Of a stretch of DNA of 48,163 nt, positions 41,078 to 48,163 are shown piece by piece; the first letter of the stretch is position 1, and each line of letters begins with the position of its first letter. The notes beneath the pieces were generated by a model. It was given only the letters and a program-made list of their open reading frames with translations. It was not told the DNA's origin and searched no databases. Position numbers and translations under genes: made by a program. The stretch lies in contig CAYOHP010000039.1 of NCBI GenBank assembly GCA_964403795.1, positions 1 through 48,163 on the forward strand. The letters are read 5' to 3'. The DNA comes from CAYOHP01 sp964403795 [NCBI: uncultured bacterium]. GTDB lineage: Bacteria; Muiribacteriota; UBA6191; CAZXTJ01.

Positions 41078-43363
41078 CTACCGACTGCCGAGCCGGGCCA
41101 GGCGGGTGCGGACGTCCTCGAGGCGCAGGCTCTCGGGATTCTCGAGCAGGAACTCCTTCCAGGTGGCCTCTGCGTCCTTGGGGCGGCCGGCGACCTCCAG
41201 GGCCTCGGCCAGCTCCCACAGGAAGTCGGTGGCCCGGCCCCCGGGATGGTCGGCTCCGGCCCGCAGGCGCGCCAGCAGCTCGTCGCGCTTGCCGGCACCG
41301 GCCTGGGCCAGCCAGCGGGTCTCGAGCCAGAGGTACTCGCCGGCGAGCACCTCGGGGATGCCCTCGGGGACCACGGTGGCGGCCGCCCGGGCATAATCCT
41401 CGAAGCGCCCGGCCTCCACCAGGTGGCGCAGGGCCAGGACCTTCTTCAGCTCTTCCTCGCCCGCCTCCCGGTGGTCGAGCAGCCATGCGACCTCCCGGAG
41501 GGCGTCATTGCCGTAGGGGCTGTCGGGGTGCTTCTCGCTGACCTCGCGCAGCAGCTTGCGCGCCTCCTCGAGCCGTCCCGCGTAGAGGCGGAGCTTGCCT
41601 TCCCGGTAGTCGAGCTCGGCCTGTTCCAGCCGGGTCAGGCCCCCCCGGTCCCGGAGCGCCTTGAAGGCCGCCTCGGCCGCCGGGAAGTCCCCCGTCGCCT
41701 GGGCGGAACGCGCCGCCAGCAGCACCCATGCCGCCACCCATGCCGAATCGGCAGGCAGCCGCGGGATCCAGGCGGTGAAGTGCCGCCGCGCCTCGGCGGC
41801 CCGGTACAGGTCCTCGAGCAGGATCCTCCCCCGGAGGTCGGCGGCCTTGAACCGGAACTCCTCGGGGACCGCCTGGGCGACCCCCAGGGTGTCGTCGAGG
41901 GTCTTCAGGGCCGCCGCCGCAGCCCCGGTGGCCCGCTGTTCCTGGGCCGCCTCCAGGGCCACCGGGAGGCGGTTGCCCGCCGGCAGCTCGGCCAGGGCGG
42001 CCAGGAACAGCCGGGCGGCCTCGGCGTGGCGTCCCTCGTCCCGGAACCGGACCGCGTCGTCCCTCAGGGTGACGGCGTCCTTGCCCACCGCCGAGAGCAG
42101 CCGGTCCACCAGGGCCGCAGCCCGCTCGGGACGCCCCTGGCGGTAGGCCAGCTCGGTCCCGACCAGCGAGTACTCGACGTGACGGGGAAAGCGCGTCAAG
42201 GCCTCCTCGAGGGCTGCCCAGGCGGCGTCGGCCGCCGCCGAGGCGCCCGAGAGCTCCAGGATCCGGGCCCGGGGCTCGGTCTCGCCGGTCCCCGGCTCGA
42301 TCGGCCGGAGCAGGTTCCGTACCCAGACCGCGATGGCGGCCCGGGGATCCCGGTTCTGCAGGTGGGCGGTCTCCTCCTCGTCGAGCAGGTGGTCGTCGCG
42401 GCCGCTGACCCGGCGCACCCGCTCGATCACCTCGAGGGCGGTGGCAGGGTCCTCGTGCTCGGTCAGCAGGCGAACCACCAGGCGGGCCCTCTGCACGTCG
42501 TCCCAGCGTCCCTCCAGGATCCCCTTCCAGACCTTCCGGGCCGCCTCCCGGTCGCCGGCCGCCCATTCCAGGCGCCCGAGCTGCGAGGCGTACTTGATCT
42601 CCGAGGGGTGGAGCCGGGCCAGGGCCTCCCAGGTCTCGCGGGCCCGGGCGATGTCCCCCATCTGCTCGGAGAGGTTGGCCACGTTCTCCAGGCACTCCCG
42701 GTCTTCGGGCTTCTCGACCAGGGCGGCCTCGAAGTGGATCCGGGCCTGGTCGGGGACCCTGAGGTGCCCGAGCAGGAGGCCGCGCCGGCGATGGCCTCTG
42801 AACCCGGACGCCGGCAGGGCCTTGGCCGAGACCCAGTCGTCGATCCGGTTCAGGTCCCGGAGCATCTCGGCCAGGGTCCGCTGGTCGGCGGTGTCGTCGC
42901 TCGCCTCGAGCAGGGCGATGGCCTCGTCGTAGCGGCCGGCCTTGAACATGGCGTCGGCCTCGAGGCGGTTGTAGGGGAGCCGTCCGGCCGGGTCGGTCCC
43001 CCGGAACTTCCGCACCGCCTCGATCAGGGCCGTGAAGTTCCGGTCCGTCTCCAGGAGCTGGGTGATCCGCCGGCGGGCCTCGAAGGCATCGGGATGATCG
43101 GGGAACTTCTCGACCAGGGCGTGGAAGGCGGCCACCGCCTCCGGACGGCGATCGAGGCCGGCGAGCGATTCCCCCTTGAACAGGAGCAGCCGGGGACCGG
43201 GATCGTCGATGGTCTCGAGGATCCGGAGCACCTTGTCGAACTTCTTCTGCCGGAAGAACGAGGTGGCCAGGTAGACATTGCCCTGCGCCGAGGCCGGCTC
43301 CGGACAGGACGCCGCCAGCACCAGGACCGCCACCAGGGCCGCTCGACCGCCAGGACTACCCAC
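41078..43363 (-). CDS. Secreted TPR-repeat protein
   Basis: A 761-residue exported protein starting at GTG 43363, with GGGAG five to six bases upstream. Signal peptide MGSPGGRAALVAVLVLAASC: a Cys sits near the cleavage site (LAASCPEP), so it may be a lipoprotein, though the sequence before the Cys (LAAS) only loosely fits a lipobox. The rest is a continuous array of TPR-like helical pairs, for example NVYLATSFFRQKKFDKVLRI, AIALLEASDDTADQRTLAEM, AARLFLAALAELPAGNRLPV and AEATWKEFLLENPESL. Such arrays are protein-interaction scaffolds; the partner is unknown. It is 13 bases from the upstream single-receiver gene and probably cotranscribed with it. Confidence 0.86.
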   Translation of the reverse strand: MGSPGGRAALVAVLVLAASCPEPASAQGNVYLATSFFRQKKFDKVLRILETIDDPGPRLLLFKGESLAGLDRRPEAVAAFHALVEKFPDHPDAFEARRRITQLLETDRNFTALIEAVRKFRGTDPAGRLPYNRLEADAMFKAGRYDEAIALLEASDDTADQRTLAEMLRDLNRIDDWVSAKALPASGFRGHRRRGLLLGHLRVPDQARIHFEAALVEKPEDRECLENVANLSEQMGDIARARETWEALARLHPSEIKYASQLGRLEWAAGDREAARKVWKGILEGRWDDVQRARLVVRLLTEHEDPATALEVIERVRRVSGRDDHLLDEEETAHLQNRDPRAAIAVWVRNLLRPIEPGTGETEPRARILELSGASAAADAAWAALEEALTRFPRHVEYSLVGTELAYRQGRPERAAALVDRLLSAVGKDAVTLRDDAVRFRDEGRHAEAARLFLAALAELPAGNRLPVALEAAQEQRATGAAAAALKTLDDTLGVAQAVPEEFRFKAADLRGRILLEDLYRAAEARRHFTAWIPRLPADSAWVAAWVLLAARSAQATGDFPAAEAAFKALRDRGGLTRLEQAELDYREGKLRLYAGRLEEARKLLREVSEKHPDSPYGNDALREVAWLLDHREAGEEELKKVLALRHLVEAGRFEDYARAAATVVPEGIPEVLAGEYLWLETRWLAQAGAGKRDELLARLRAGADHPGGRATDFLWELAEALEVAGRPKDAEATWKEFLLENPESLRLEDVRTRLARLGSR

Positions 43364-43376
43364 GCGGACTCCCGGG

Positions 43377-43760
43377 TCAGGGAGACGACCGGGCCAGGGC
43401 GGAGCGGATCGTCTCGGTGAAGACATCGATGTCGAAGGGCTTGGGGAAGTACCCGGCGGCACCTTCGCTGATCGTCGTCTCCAGCGTCCCCTCTCCGCCG
43501 GCTCCTGTCAACACGAAGACCGGGATGGTGACGCCCCTGGCCTCGGCCACCCGGCGCACCCGGGCCACGATCTCGGTGCCGTGCACGTGCGGCATGTTCA
43601 GGTCCGTGACCACCACCCCGATCGGCTCGCGCTCGAGCAGGGCGTCCAGGTCGACGTCGGGGCCGACCGCCAGCACCGGGATCCCCTCGAGGGTCAGGAG
43701 GTCGCGGATGGTATCGCGGACGTTGGCGTCGTCGTCGACCACCAGCACCATCGCGGCCAT
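43377..43760 (-). CDS. Single-domain response regulator (CheY-like receiver)
   Basis: A 127-residue stand-alone receiver. The start ATG 43760 follows GGGAGC; a second ATG four codons on is possible. Hallmarks: DDD at the beta-1 end (VLVVDDDANVRDTIRDLL), the phosphorylated Asp in VVVTDLNMPHVHGTEI, Thr in VFVLTGAGG and Lys in AGYFPKPFDID. There is no output domain, so it acts by protein-protein contact, perhaps as a phosphorelay intermediate. It lies between tRNA-Pro and the TPR gene. No kinase is adjacent. Confidence 0.92.
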   Translation of the reverse strand: MAAMVLVVDDDANVRDTIRDLLTLEGIPVLAVGPDVDLDALLEREPIGVVVTDLNMPHVHGTEIVARVRRVAEARGVTIPVFVLTGAGGEGTLETTISEGAAGYFPKPFDIDVFTETIRSALARSSP

Positions 43761-43797
43761 CGGAGCTCCCGCCTGCAGCTCGTCGGGAAGGAGATGG

Positions 43798-43871
<74 letters not shown>

Positions 43872-43880
43872 ACATCCCCT

Positions 43881-43910
43881 TGAATACCACCCGCGCTCGC
43901 TCCGGGGCAA
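43881..43910 (-). promoter_or_regulatory. Candidate promoter for tRNA-Pro
   Basis: On the minus strand TTGCCC (43910-43905), an 18-base spacer and TATTCA (43886-43881) end 9 bases before the mature tRNA 5' end. The distance suits a stable-RNA promoter, but both boxes are imperfect. Confidence 0.4.
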
Positions 43911-43935
43911 CGACCGTGATCGCGACGGGACCGCG

Positions 43936-46302
43936 TCAGGGCGCGGGCCCGGCCTCCGGTGCGGCTGGCGCCGGGGCCTCCGGGGTGGGCTCCCCGGTCC
44001 CGGCGGACCGTCCCAGGAGCAGGGCCGGCACGAGCACCAGCTCCGCCACCGCCGCCACCACCACCGAGACCACCAGGCAGAAGCCCATCTGGCGGAGCGG
44101 TGCCACGTCGGCGAGCAGGCAGACCCCGAAGCCGGTGGCGAACAGGCTGGCGGTCACCACGATGGCGGCCCCCGACTCGTGGAAGGTCTCGGCCACCGAG
44201 TCCGCCGCGCTCCGGCCCCGGTCCCGGGCCCGGGAGTAGTGGTAGAGGAAGTGGACGGTGTCGTCCACCGCGATCCCCTCGGCTAGGGCGGTGACCAGGC
44301 AGACCGTCTCGTTCAGGGTGATCCCGGCCCACCGGGCGGCTGCGAACATGAAGAAGAGCGGCACCACGTTGGGGATGATCGCCAGGATGGCCAGGCGGAA
44401 CGAGCCGCAGATCCACCAGAAGCAGAGCGCCACCAGGGCCACCGACCCGCCGAGGCTCGAGAGGAAGGTCCGGGGGATCGAATCCATGGTGGCGGCCCAG
44501 TAGACGGCCTGGCCTTCCACGTCCAGGGCGGAGCCGTCGAGGCGCTCGAAGCGCAGGCCCGCCACCCGGCGCCTCAGGTCCTCCGCCATGGCATGGAACT
44601 GGCGCGAGGACTCCAGGGTCGAGGTGGCGAGCAGGCGGGTCCGGTAGGTCCGGTCCGAGTACCAGGCGGCGTAGGCGTCGGCCGCCAGGAAGTCGCGCCG
44701 CAGGGCGTTGCGACGGGCCTCGGCCCAGACCGGGGCCAGTCCCTCCGGGACCCGGAGCTTGCCGACCGCATCCTCGATCTCGGCGGTCTGGGCCCGCATC
44801 CCGAACACCCCGGTCACGCCCGGGGTGGCGAGCACTTCGGCCTCCAGGAGGGCGAGGTCGCGCCCCAGGGCGGGATCGGCCAGGGCCTCCGCCAGCGGCA
44901 CCCCGGTCGGCACCGTCAGGTCGACCATGCTGACCGGGAAACCCTTGGCGGCGCAGAACTCCAGGCTGTCGGCCACCGGCGTCCCGGGGCGGAAGTAGCG
45001 GTACCAGTTGGAATCGATCTCCAGCCGTCCCGCCGCCCATAGCGCCACCCCGGTGAGGACGATCCACGCCGGCAGCAGCCAGGCACGCCGGAGCAAGCGG
45101 CCGAGGCCGCCTTCCAACGACCGTTCGAGCCGGTGCTGGATCCGGAAGAAGAGCCCGGACTCGCCGTCGATCCCGCTGGAGACGAAGAGGGTGGGTGCGA
45201 GCAGCACGGTGACGGCCCAGGCCGACCAGCAGCCCACGGCCAGGGCCAGCGAGAACTGCCGCACCACCGAGAGCTCGGTGGTGGCCCCCACCAGCACGCA
45301 CCCCGAAGTGGTGACGGTGTTCAGGAAGACCGGGAACCCGCCCCGCACCACGGACCGGAGCGCGGCCCCTGGACGACCGTAGCGGCGCCGGTAGCTGGCG
45401 TAGCGGCCCAGCATGTGGATCAGGTCGGAGGTCCCGATGGTCAGGATCAGGACCGCGAAGCTGGCGCTCATCATGTTGAGCGGGATCCCGAAGACCGCCA
45501 GCATGGCGAAGGCGAACAGGATCGAGAGGCCGAGTACCAGGAGCAGCTGGAGCGCTACCCAGGGCGAGCCGAACATGAGCCAGACCAGGGCGCCCTGGAG
45601 CAGCGCCGAGACCCGGGTCAGGCGGATCTGGTTCTCGATGGCGGCCCGGCGGACCTCCTGGTGGACGAAGAAGTCGCCGGCCAGCACCGCTTCGGTCCCG
45701 GTGGCTGCCGCCGCGGCCTCCGCCTCGCTCCGGATCCGGGCGAGCCAGGCCCGGGTGGCGAACGGATCCTGGTCCTCCTCGGGGGGCGTGACGCTGACCG
45801 CGAAGGCGGAGAGCGAGCGGTCGTAGAGCAGCCCGTGCCAGCGCTCGGTGAAAGGCGGTGCCGCCAGGGTCGCGGCCAGCCTGGCCGGGTCCCCGGTCAC
45901 CTCCGGCCGGAGGATGCGGCGGAGGCGGGTGAACTCGCCCTGCTGTCCGGGCTCGACCAGGTCGACCGCCGAGAACACCTGGCGGGTGCCGGGGATGGCC
46001 CGCAACCGGGCCGAGAATTCGACCATCTCGGCGAGGAAGGCCGGCGAGAAGACCCCGGGGCCATGGAAATAGACCATGGTCTTGGGTCCGAGCTCGAAGG
46101 CCCACTGGAAACGGTCGTAGGCCTCCCGGGCGGGATGCCCGACCTGGAAGAGCTCGCGCAGGCTGAAGCGCCACTCGAGCCGCGGCAGCGCCAGGTGGAA
46201 GGCGGCCACCGCCAGGCCCAGGGTGCCGCACCACACCAGGAGCGGGTGGCGCAGGGTCCATCCGGGGATGCGGGCGGGCCGGAAGCGGAGGCCCCGGCTC
46301 AT
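43936..46302 (-). CDS. MMPL/RND-family exporter (HpnN-like)
   Basis: A 788-residue inner-membrane exporter with the two-repeat RND design: a short cytoplasmic start, a first transmembrane helix (about 20-42), a large periplasmic loop, then helices 2-6 (about 230-390), a repeat of the same after about 400, and 12 helices in all. The MMPL/sterol-sensing-like signatures are ILTIGTSDLIHMLGRYASYR and ALAEGIAVDDTVHFLYHYSR, with TTSGCVLVGATTELS and TASLFATGFGVCLLADVAPL. The membrane Asp in each repeat (TSDLIHM, AVDDTVHF) is the probable proton relay. The family exports lipids, hopanoids or hydrophobic compounds, with no adaptor gene nearby. It is divergent from a second member at 46377, separated by 74 bases. 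Confidence 0.88.
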   Translation of the reverse strand: MSRGLRFRPARIPGWTLRHPLLVWCGTLGLAVAAFHLALPRLEWRFSLRELFQVGHPAREAYDRFQWAFELGPKTMVYFHGPGVFSPAFLAEMVEFSARLRAIPGTRQVFSAVDLVEPGQQGEFTRLRRILRPEVTGDPARLAATLAAPPFTERWHGLLYDRSLSAFAVSVTPPEEDQDPFATRAWLARIRSEAEAAAAATGTEAVLAGDFFVHQEVRRAAIENQIRLTRVSALLQGALVWLMFGSPWVALQLLLVLGLSILFAFAMLAVFGIPLNMMSASFAVLILTIGTSDLIHMLGRYASYRRRYGRPGAALRSVVRGGFPVFLNTVTTSGCVLVGATTELSVVRQFSLALAVGCWSAWAVTVLLAPTLFVSSGIDGESGLFFRIQHRLERSLEGGLGRLLRRAWLLPAWIVLTGVALWAAGRLEIDSNWYRYFRPGTPVADSLEFCAAKGFPVSMVDLTVPTGVPLAEALADPALGRDLALLEAEVLATPGVTGVFGMRAQTAEIEDAVGKLRVPEGLAPVWAEARRNALRRDFLAADAYAAWYSDRTYRTRLLATSTLESSRQFHAMAEDLRRRVAGLRFERLDGSALDVEGQAVYWAATMDSIPRTFLSSLGGSVALVALCFWWICGSFRLAILAIIPNVVPLFFMFAAARWAGITLNETVCLVTALAEGIAVDDTVHFLYHYSRARDRGRSAADSVAETFHESGAAIVVTASLFATGFGVCLLADVAPLRQMGFCLVVSVVVAAVAELVLVPALLLGRSAGTGEPTPEAPAPAAPEAGPAP

Positions 46303-46344
46303 GCCCGCCCGCCTACCCGCACGCAGAGCCTGTCCACGAGCCGG

Positions 46345-46356
46345 GATGGTACCATC
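46345..46356. promoter_or_regulatory. 12-bp palindrome between the two divergent exporter genes
   Basis: GATGGTACCATC is a perfect palindrome in the 74-base space between the divergent MMPL genes. It contains TACCAT on both strands, which could act as a -10 for either gene or as the half-site pair of a dimeric regulator. No clear -35 boxes are visible on either side. Confidence 0.4.
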
Positions 46357-46376
46357 GAGGCGGTCCTCGGCCCCTC

Positions 46377-48163
46377 ATGGAACGACTGCGGAAGCTCCTC
46401 TCGCCTTCGGCCCTGGCGCTCCTCGCCACCGACCTCTCGACCCGGAGGCCGCGGCTCACCCTGGTCGTCGGGCTCCTCCTCACCCTGGCCTGCGGCTGGT
46501 ATGCCCGGGACCTCCGGATCCGCACCGGGCGCCTGGAGATGGCCCCCCAGGACGACCCCGAGCTGGTGCGCTTCCTGGACTTCAAGGACCGCTTCGGGAG
46601 CCTGAACCAGCTGCTCCTGGTGGTCTCGGGGGAACGGGCCCGGGAAGCGGCCGACGCCATCGCCCGGAAGCTGGTGGAGGCGGGTCCCCCGATCGGGGAG
46701 GCCTACGCCCGGATCGAACGCGACGCCTTCGTGCGCCAGTTCCTCCACACCCTGCCGGAGGACTCCCGCAAGGCCCTGCGCCAGGCCCTCGACGACGCCC
46801 GGCTCGACCTCTCGGCGCTCTGCGAGGAGCCTGGGCTGGCGACCCTGCTCACGCGCTGGGCCCGGCCGGGCCGGATCCGGGACGTTCCCGGGGCCGAGCG
46901 CCTGGAGGCCCTGACCGAGCTGGTCGACTACCTGGCGGGCCGGGCCGCCCGGCTCCCGGAGGCGGCCTCCCTGCTCGGCAGGGGCCCGCCCACCCGCCGG
47001 GTCCCCGCCTGGGTCGACGAGGAGGGCTGGCTGGTGGGCCGGGCCGGCCGCCGCCACCTGGTGATCGCCCGCCCCGCCGATCCCGGCGACCACCACAGCG
47101 TGCTGCTCCCGTTCGCGGCCCGGGTGATGGAGATCGCCTCGGCGGTGGCCTCCGAGCACGGCGTCACCCTCGAGTCCACCGGCTACCCGGCCCTGGTGGT
47201 GGCCGAGAAGCGGGCCGCCGAGGGCTCGGTGGCGAACTCGGCGCTGGTCTCGATCGTGGGGGTGGCGCTGCTCTTCCGGCTGGCCTTCCCCTCCCCGGCC
47301 CTGCCTCTGCTCGGGTTGCTCCTGCTCCAGGCTGCGGTGGTCTGGACCTGCGCCTGGGCCCGGGCCTCGGTCGGGTTCCTGACGCTCGTCTCCGGGTCGT
47401 TCACGGCCATCATGATCGGGCTGGGGATCGACTTCGCGATCCACCTGATCTGCCACTTCGAGGAAGCGCGGGAGGACGGACGCGACGACCGGCAAGCCCT
47501 GCTCACCGCGGTCATGCGTTCGGCGCCCGGGATCATCACCGGATGCATGACCACCACTGCGGCCTTCCTCTCGATGATCTTCACCGGCTTCCCGGCCTTC
47601 CAGGGCCTGGGGGTGATCGCGGGCGGCGGACTGCTGCTGTCGCTGGTCGAGACCTTCACCCTGCTGCCGGCGATGATCCTGGTCTGGAACCCTCCCCGGA
47701 AGACCGGGGCGCCCCCTCCCCCCGGCACTGCGGTCCTCGCCCACCTGGCCCGGACCGCCGGGAGGCACCCCCAGCTCGGGCTGCTGGCGGCATGCGGACT
47801 CGGCCTGCTGGCCCTGGTGCCGGCCTGGAACCTGGGCTTCGACCCCGACCTCCTCAACATGGCCGACCAGCGGGCCAAGCCGCTCCAGCTCCAGGAGCGG
47901 ATGCTCGAGGAGTTCGGCTTCCACCCCTCGATGAACGCCCTGGTCGTGGACGATCTCGAGACCCTGCACCGGGTGGCCGCCCGGCTCGACGAACTCGAGG
48001 TGGTGGCGATCGCCGACTCGGCGGCCAGGCTCCTGCCCCTGCCCGGGGCGGCTGCCTCCCCCGAGACCTCCGGGATCGCCTCCCGGCTCCGGGAACTCCC
48101 CGCCTGGCTGAGCCAGGCCCGGCCGGAGGCAGGTCGCCGGGCGACGGCTGCGGCCCGGCTGGC
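46377..48163 (+). CDS. MMPL/RND-family exporter (partial, runs off the right edge)
   Basis: An open frame from ATG 46377 to the right edge with no stop, about 595 residues of an incomplete protein. N-terminal helix (LTLVVGLLLTLACGWYARDL) and a periplasmic domain lead to transmembrane helices beginning near VSIVGVALLFRLAF. The conserved RND/MMPL stretches are IMIGLGIDFAIHLICHFEEA and MTTTAAFLSMIFTGFPAFQG. A Pro-rich linker (PPRKTGAPPPPG) marks the start of the second half. It is related in layout to the divergent neighbour but has only low similarity, so they are not recent duplicates. Hopanoid or lipid exporter is the best guess. Confidence 0.85.
   Translation, partial: MERLRKLLSPSALALLATDLSTRRPRLTLVVGLLLTLACGWYARDLRIRTGRLEMAPQDDPELVRFLDFKDRFGSLNQLLLVVSGERAREAADAIARKLVEAGPPIGEAYARIERDAFVRQFLHTLPEDSRKALRQALDDARLDLSALCEEPGLATLLTRWARPGRIRDVPGAERLEALTELVDYLAGRAARLPEAASLLGRGPPTRRVPAWVDEEGWLVGRAGRRHLVIARPADPGDHHSVLLPFAARVMEIASAVASEHGVTLESTGYPALVVAEKRAAEGSVANSALVSIVGVALLFRLAFPSPALPLLGLLLLQAAVVWTCAWARASVGFLTLVSGSFTAIMIGLGIDFAIHLICHFEEAREDGRDDRQALLTAVMRSAPGIITGCMTTTAAFLSMIFTGFPAFQGLGVIAGGGLLLSLVETFTLLPAMILVWNPPRKTGAPPPPGTAVLAHLARTAGRHPQLGLLAACGLGLLALVPAWNLGFDPDLLNMADQRAKPLQLQERMLEEFGFHPSMNALVVDDLETLHRVAARLDELEVVAIADSAARLLPLPGAAASPETSGIASRLRELPAWLSQARPEAGRRATAAARL

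Overview
The window is about 48 kb of very GC-rich bacterial DNA (roughly 70 % by eye) with tightly packed genes, many joined by ATGA or GTGA stop/start overlaps. It reads as a chromosome fragment of a Gram-negative bacterium: it has an outer-membrane secretin, many signal peptides, RND/MMPL exporters and TadE/TadG-type pseudopilins. Base composition, TPR-heavy proteins, a Tad locus split over several operons and a PhnD-like orphan binding protein suggest Planctomycetota or another deep-branching high-GC phylum. No 16S or marker-gene comparison was possible, so the phylum is a weak inference. No insertion sequence, integrase, CRISPR array or phage gene was seen.

Layout. (1) 1-3145: the N-terminal part of a secreted unknown protein (minus strand, running off the left edge), then divergent xseA-xseB (exonuclease VII). 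(2) 3153-11068, minus strand: a probable operon read from the high-coordinate end: a HAMP/zinc-ribbon membrane protein, two TadE-like and one TadG-like pseudopilin, an NtrB-type kinase and NtrC-type sigma-54 regulator, a CbpA-type DnaJ, a PhnD-like orphan binding protein and a secreted unknown. (3) 11301-12176, plus: a CpaB protein. (4) 12191-18395, minus: an unusual cassette with a 1176-residue TadG-like protein carrying a large exported domain, two TadE-like proteins, a small secreted protein and a peptidylarginine-deiminase-like enzyme. (5) 18549-20568, plus: a secreted alpha-helical-repeat protein and an unknown. (6) 20628-23884, minus: a second CpaB and the CpaC/RcpA secretin. (7) 24102-28371: a tiny membrane ORF, then (minus) a 58-residue membrane protein, an alternative sigma factor and a TPR-GAF-class III nucleotide cyclase joined by overlaps. 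(8) A 95-bp tandem repeat. (9) 28646-35977, minus: TadZ/CpaE with an intact receiver, TadA ATPase, TadB, TadC and a DUF192/O-antigen-ligase-like/TPR fusion. (10) 36053-43760: housekeeping and metabolic genes (maf, tyrS, a SnoaL-like protein, sucD, sucC), a TPR lipoprotein or secreted protein and a lone receiver, next to tRNA-Pro(GGG). (11) 43936 to the right end: two divergent MMPL-type exporters.

How it fits together. About 27 kb is devoted to a Tad (Flp-type) secretion/pilus machine: motor (TadA), inner-membrane platform (TadB, TadC), localisation ATPase (TadZ), secretin (CpaC), two CpaB assembly proteins and at least six TadE/TadG pseudopilin-like proteins. It is interleaved with regulators (NtrBC pair, receiver-TadZ, alternative sigma factor, cyclase). 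The major Flp pilin, the prepilin peptidase and TadD were not found here. The most novel part is 12191-18395. There a citrullinating-enzyme-like protein sits at the end of an operon with pseudopilins and with a TadG chimera whose exported region resembles the family often labelled 'asparagine synthetase B' in Bacteroidetes, which appears to be a glutamine-amidotransferase-like fold rather than a true asparagine synthetase. All homology statements come from recognising motifs by eye; no database search was run.
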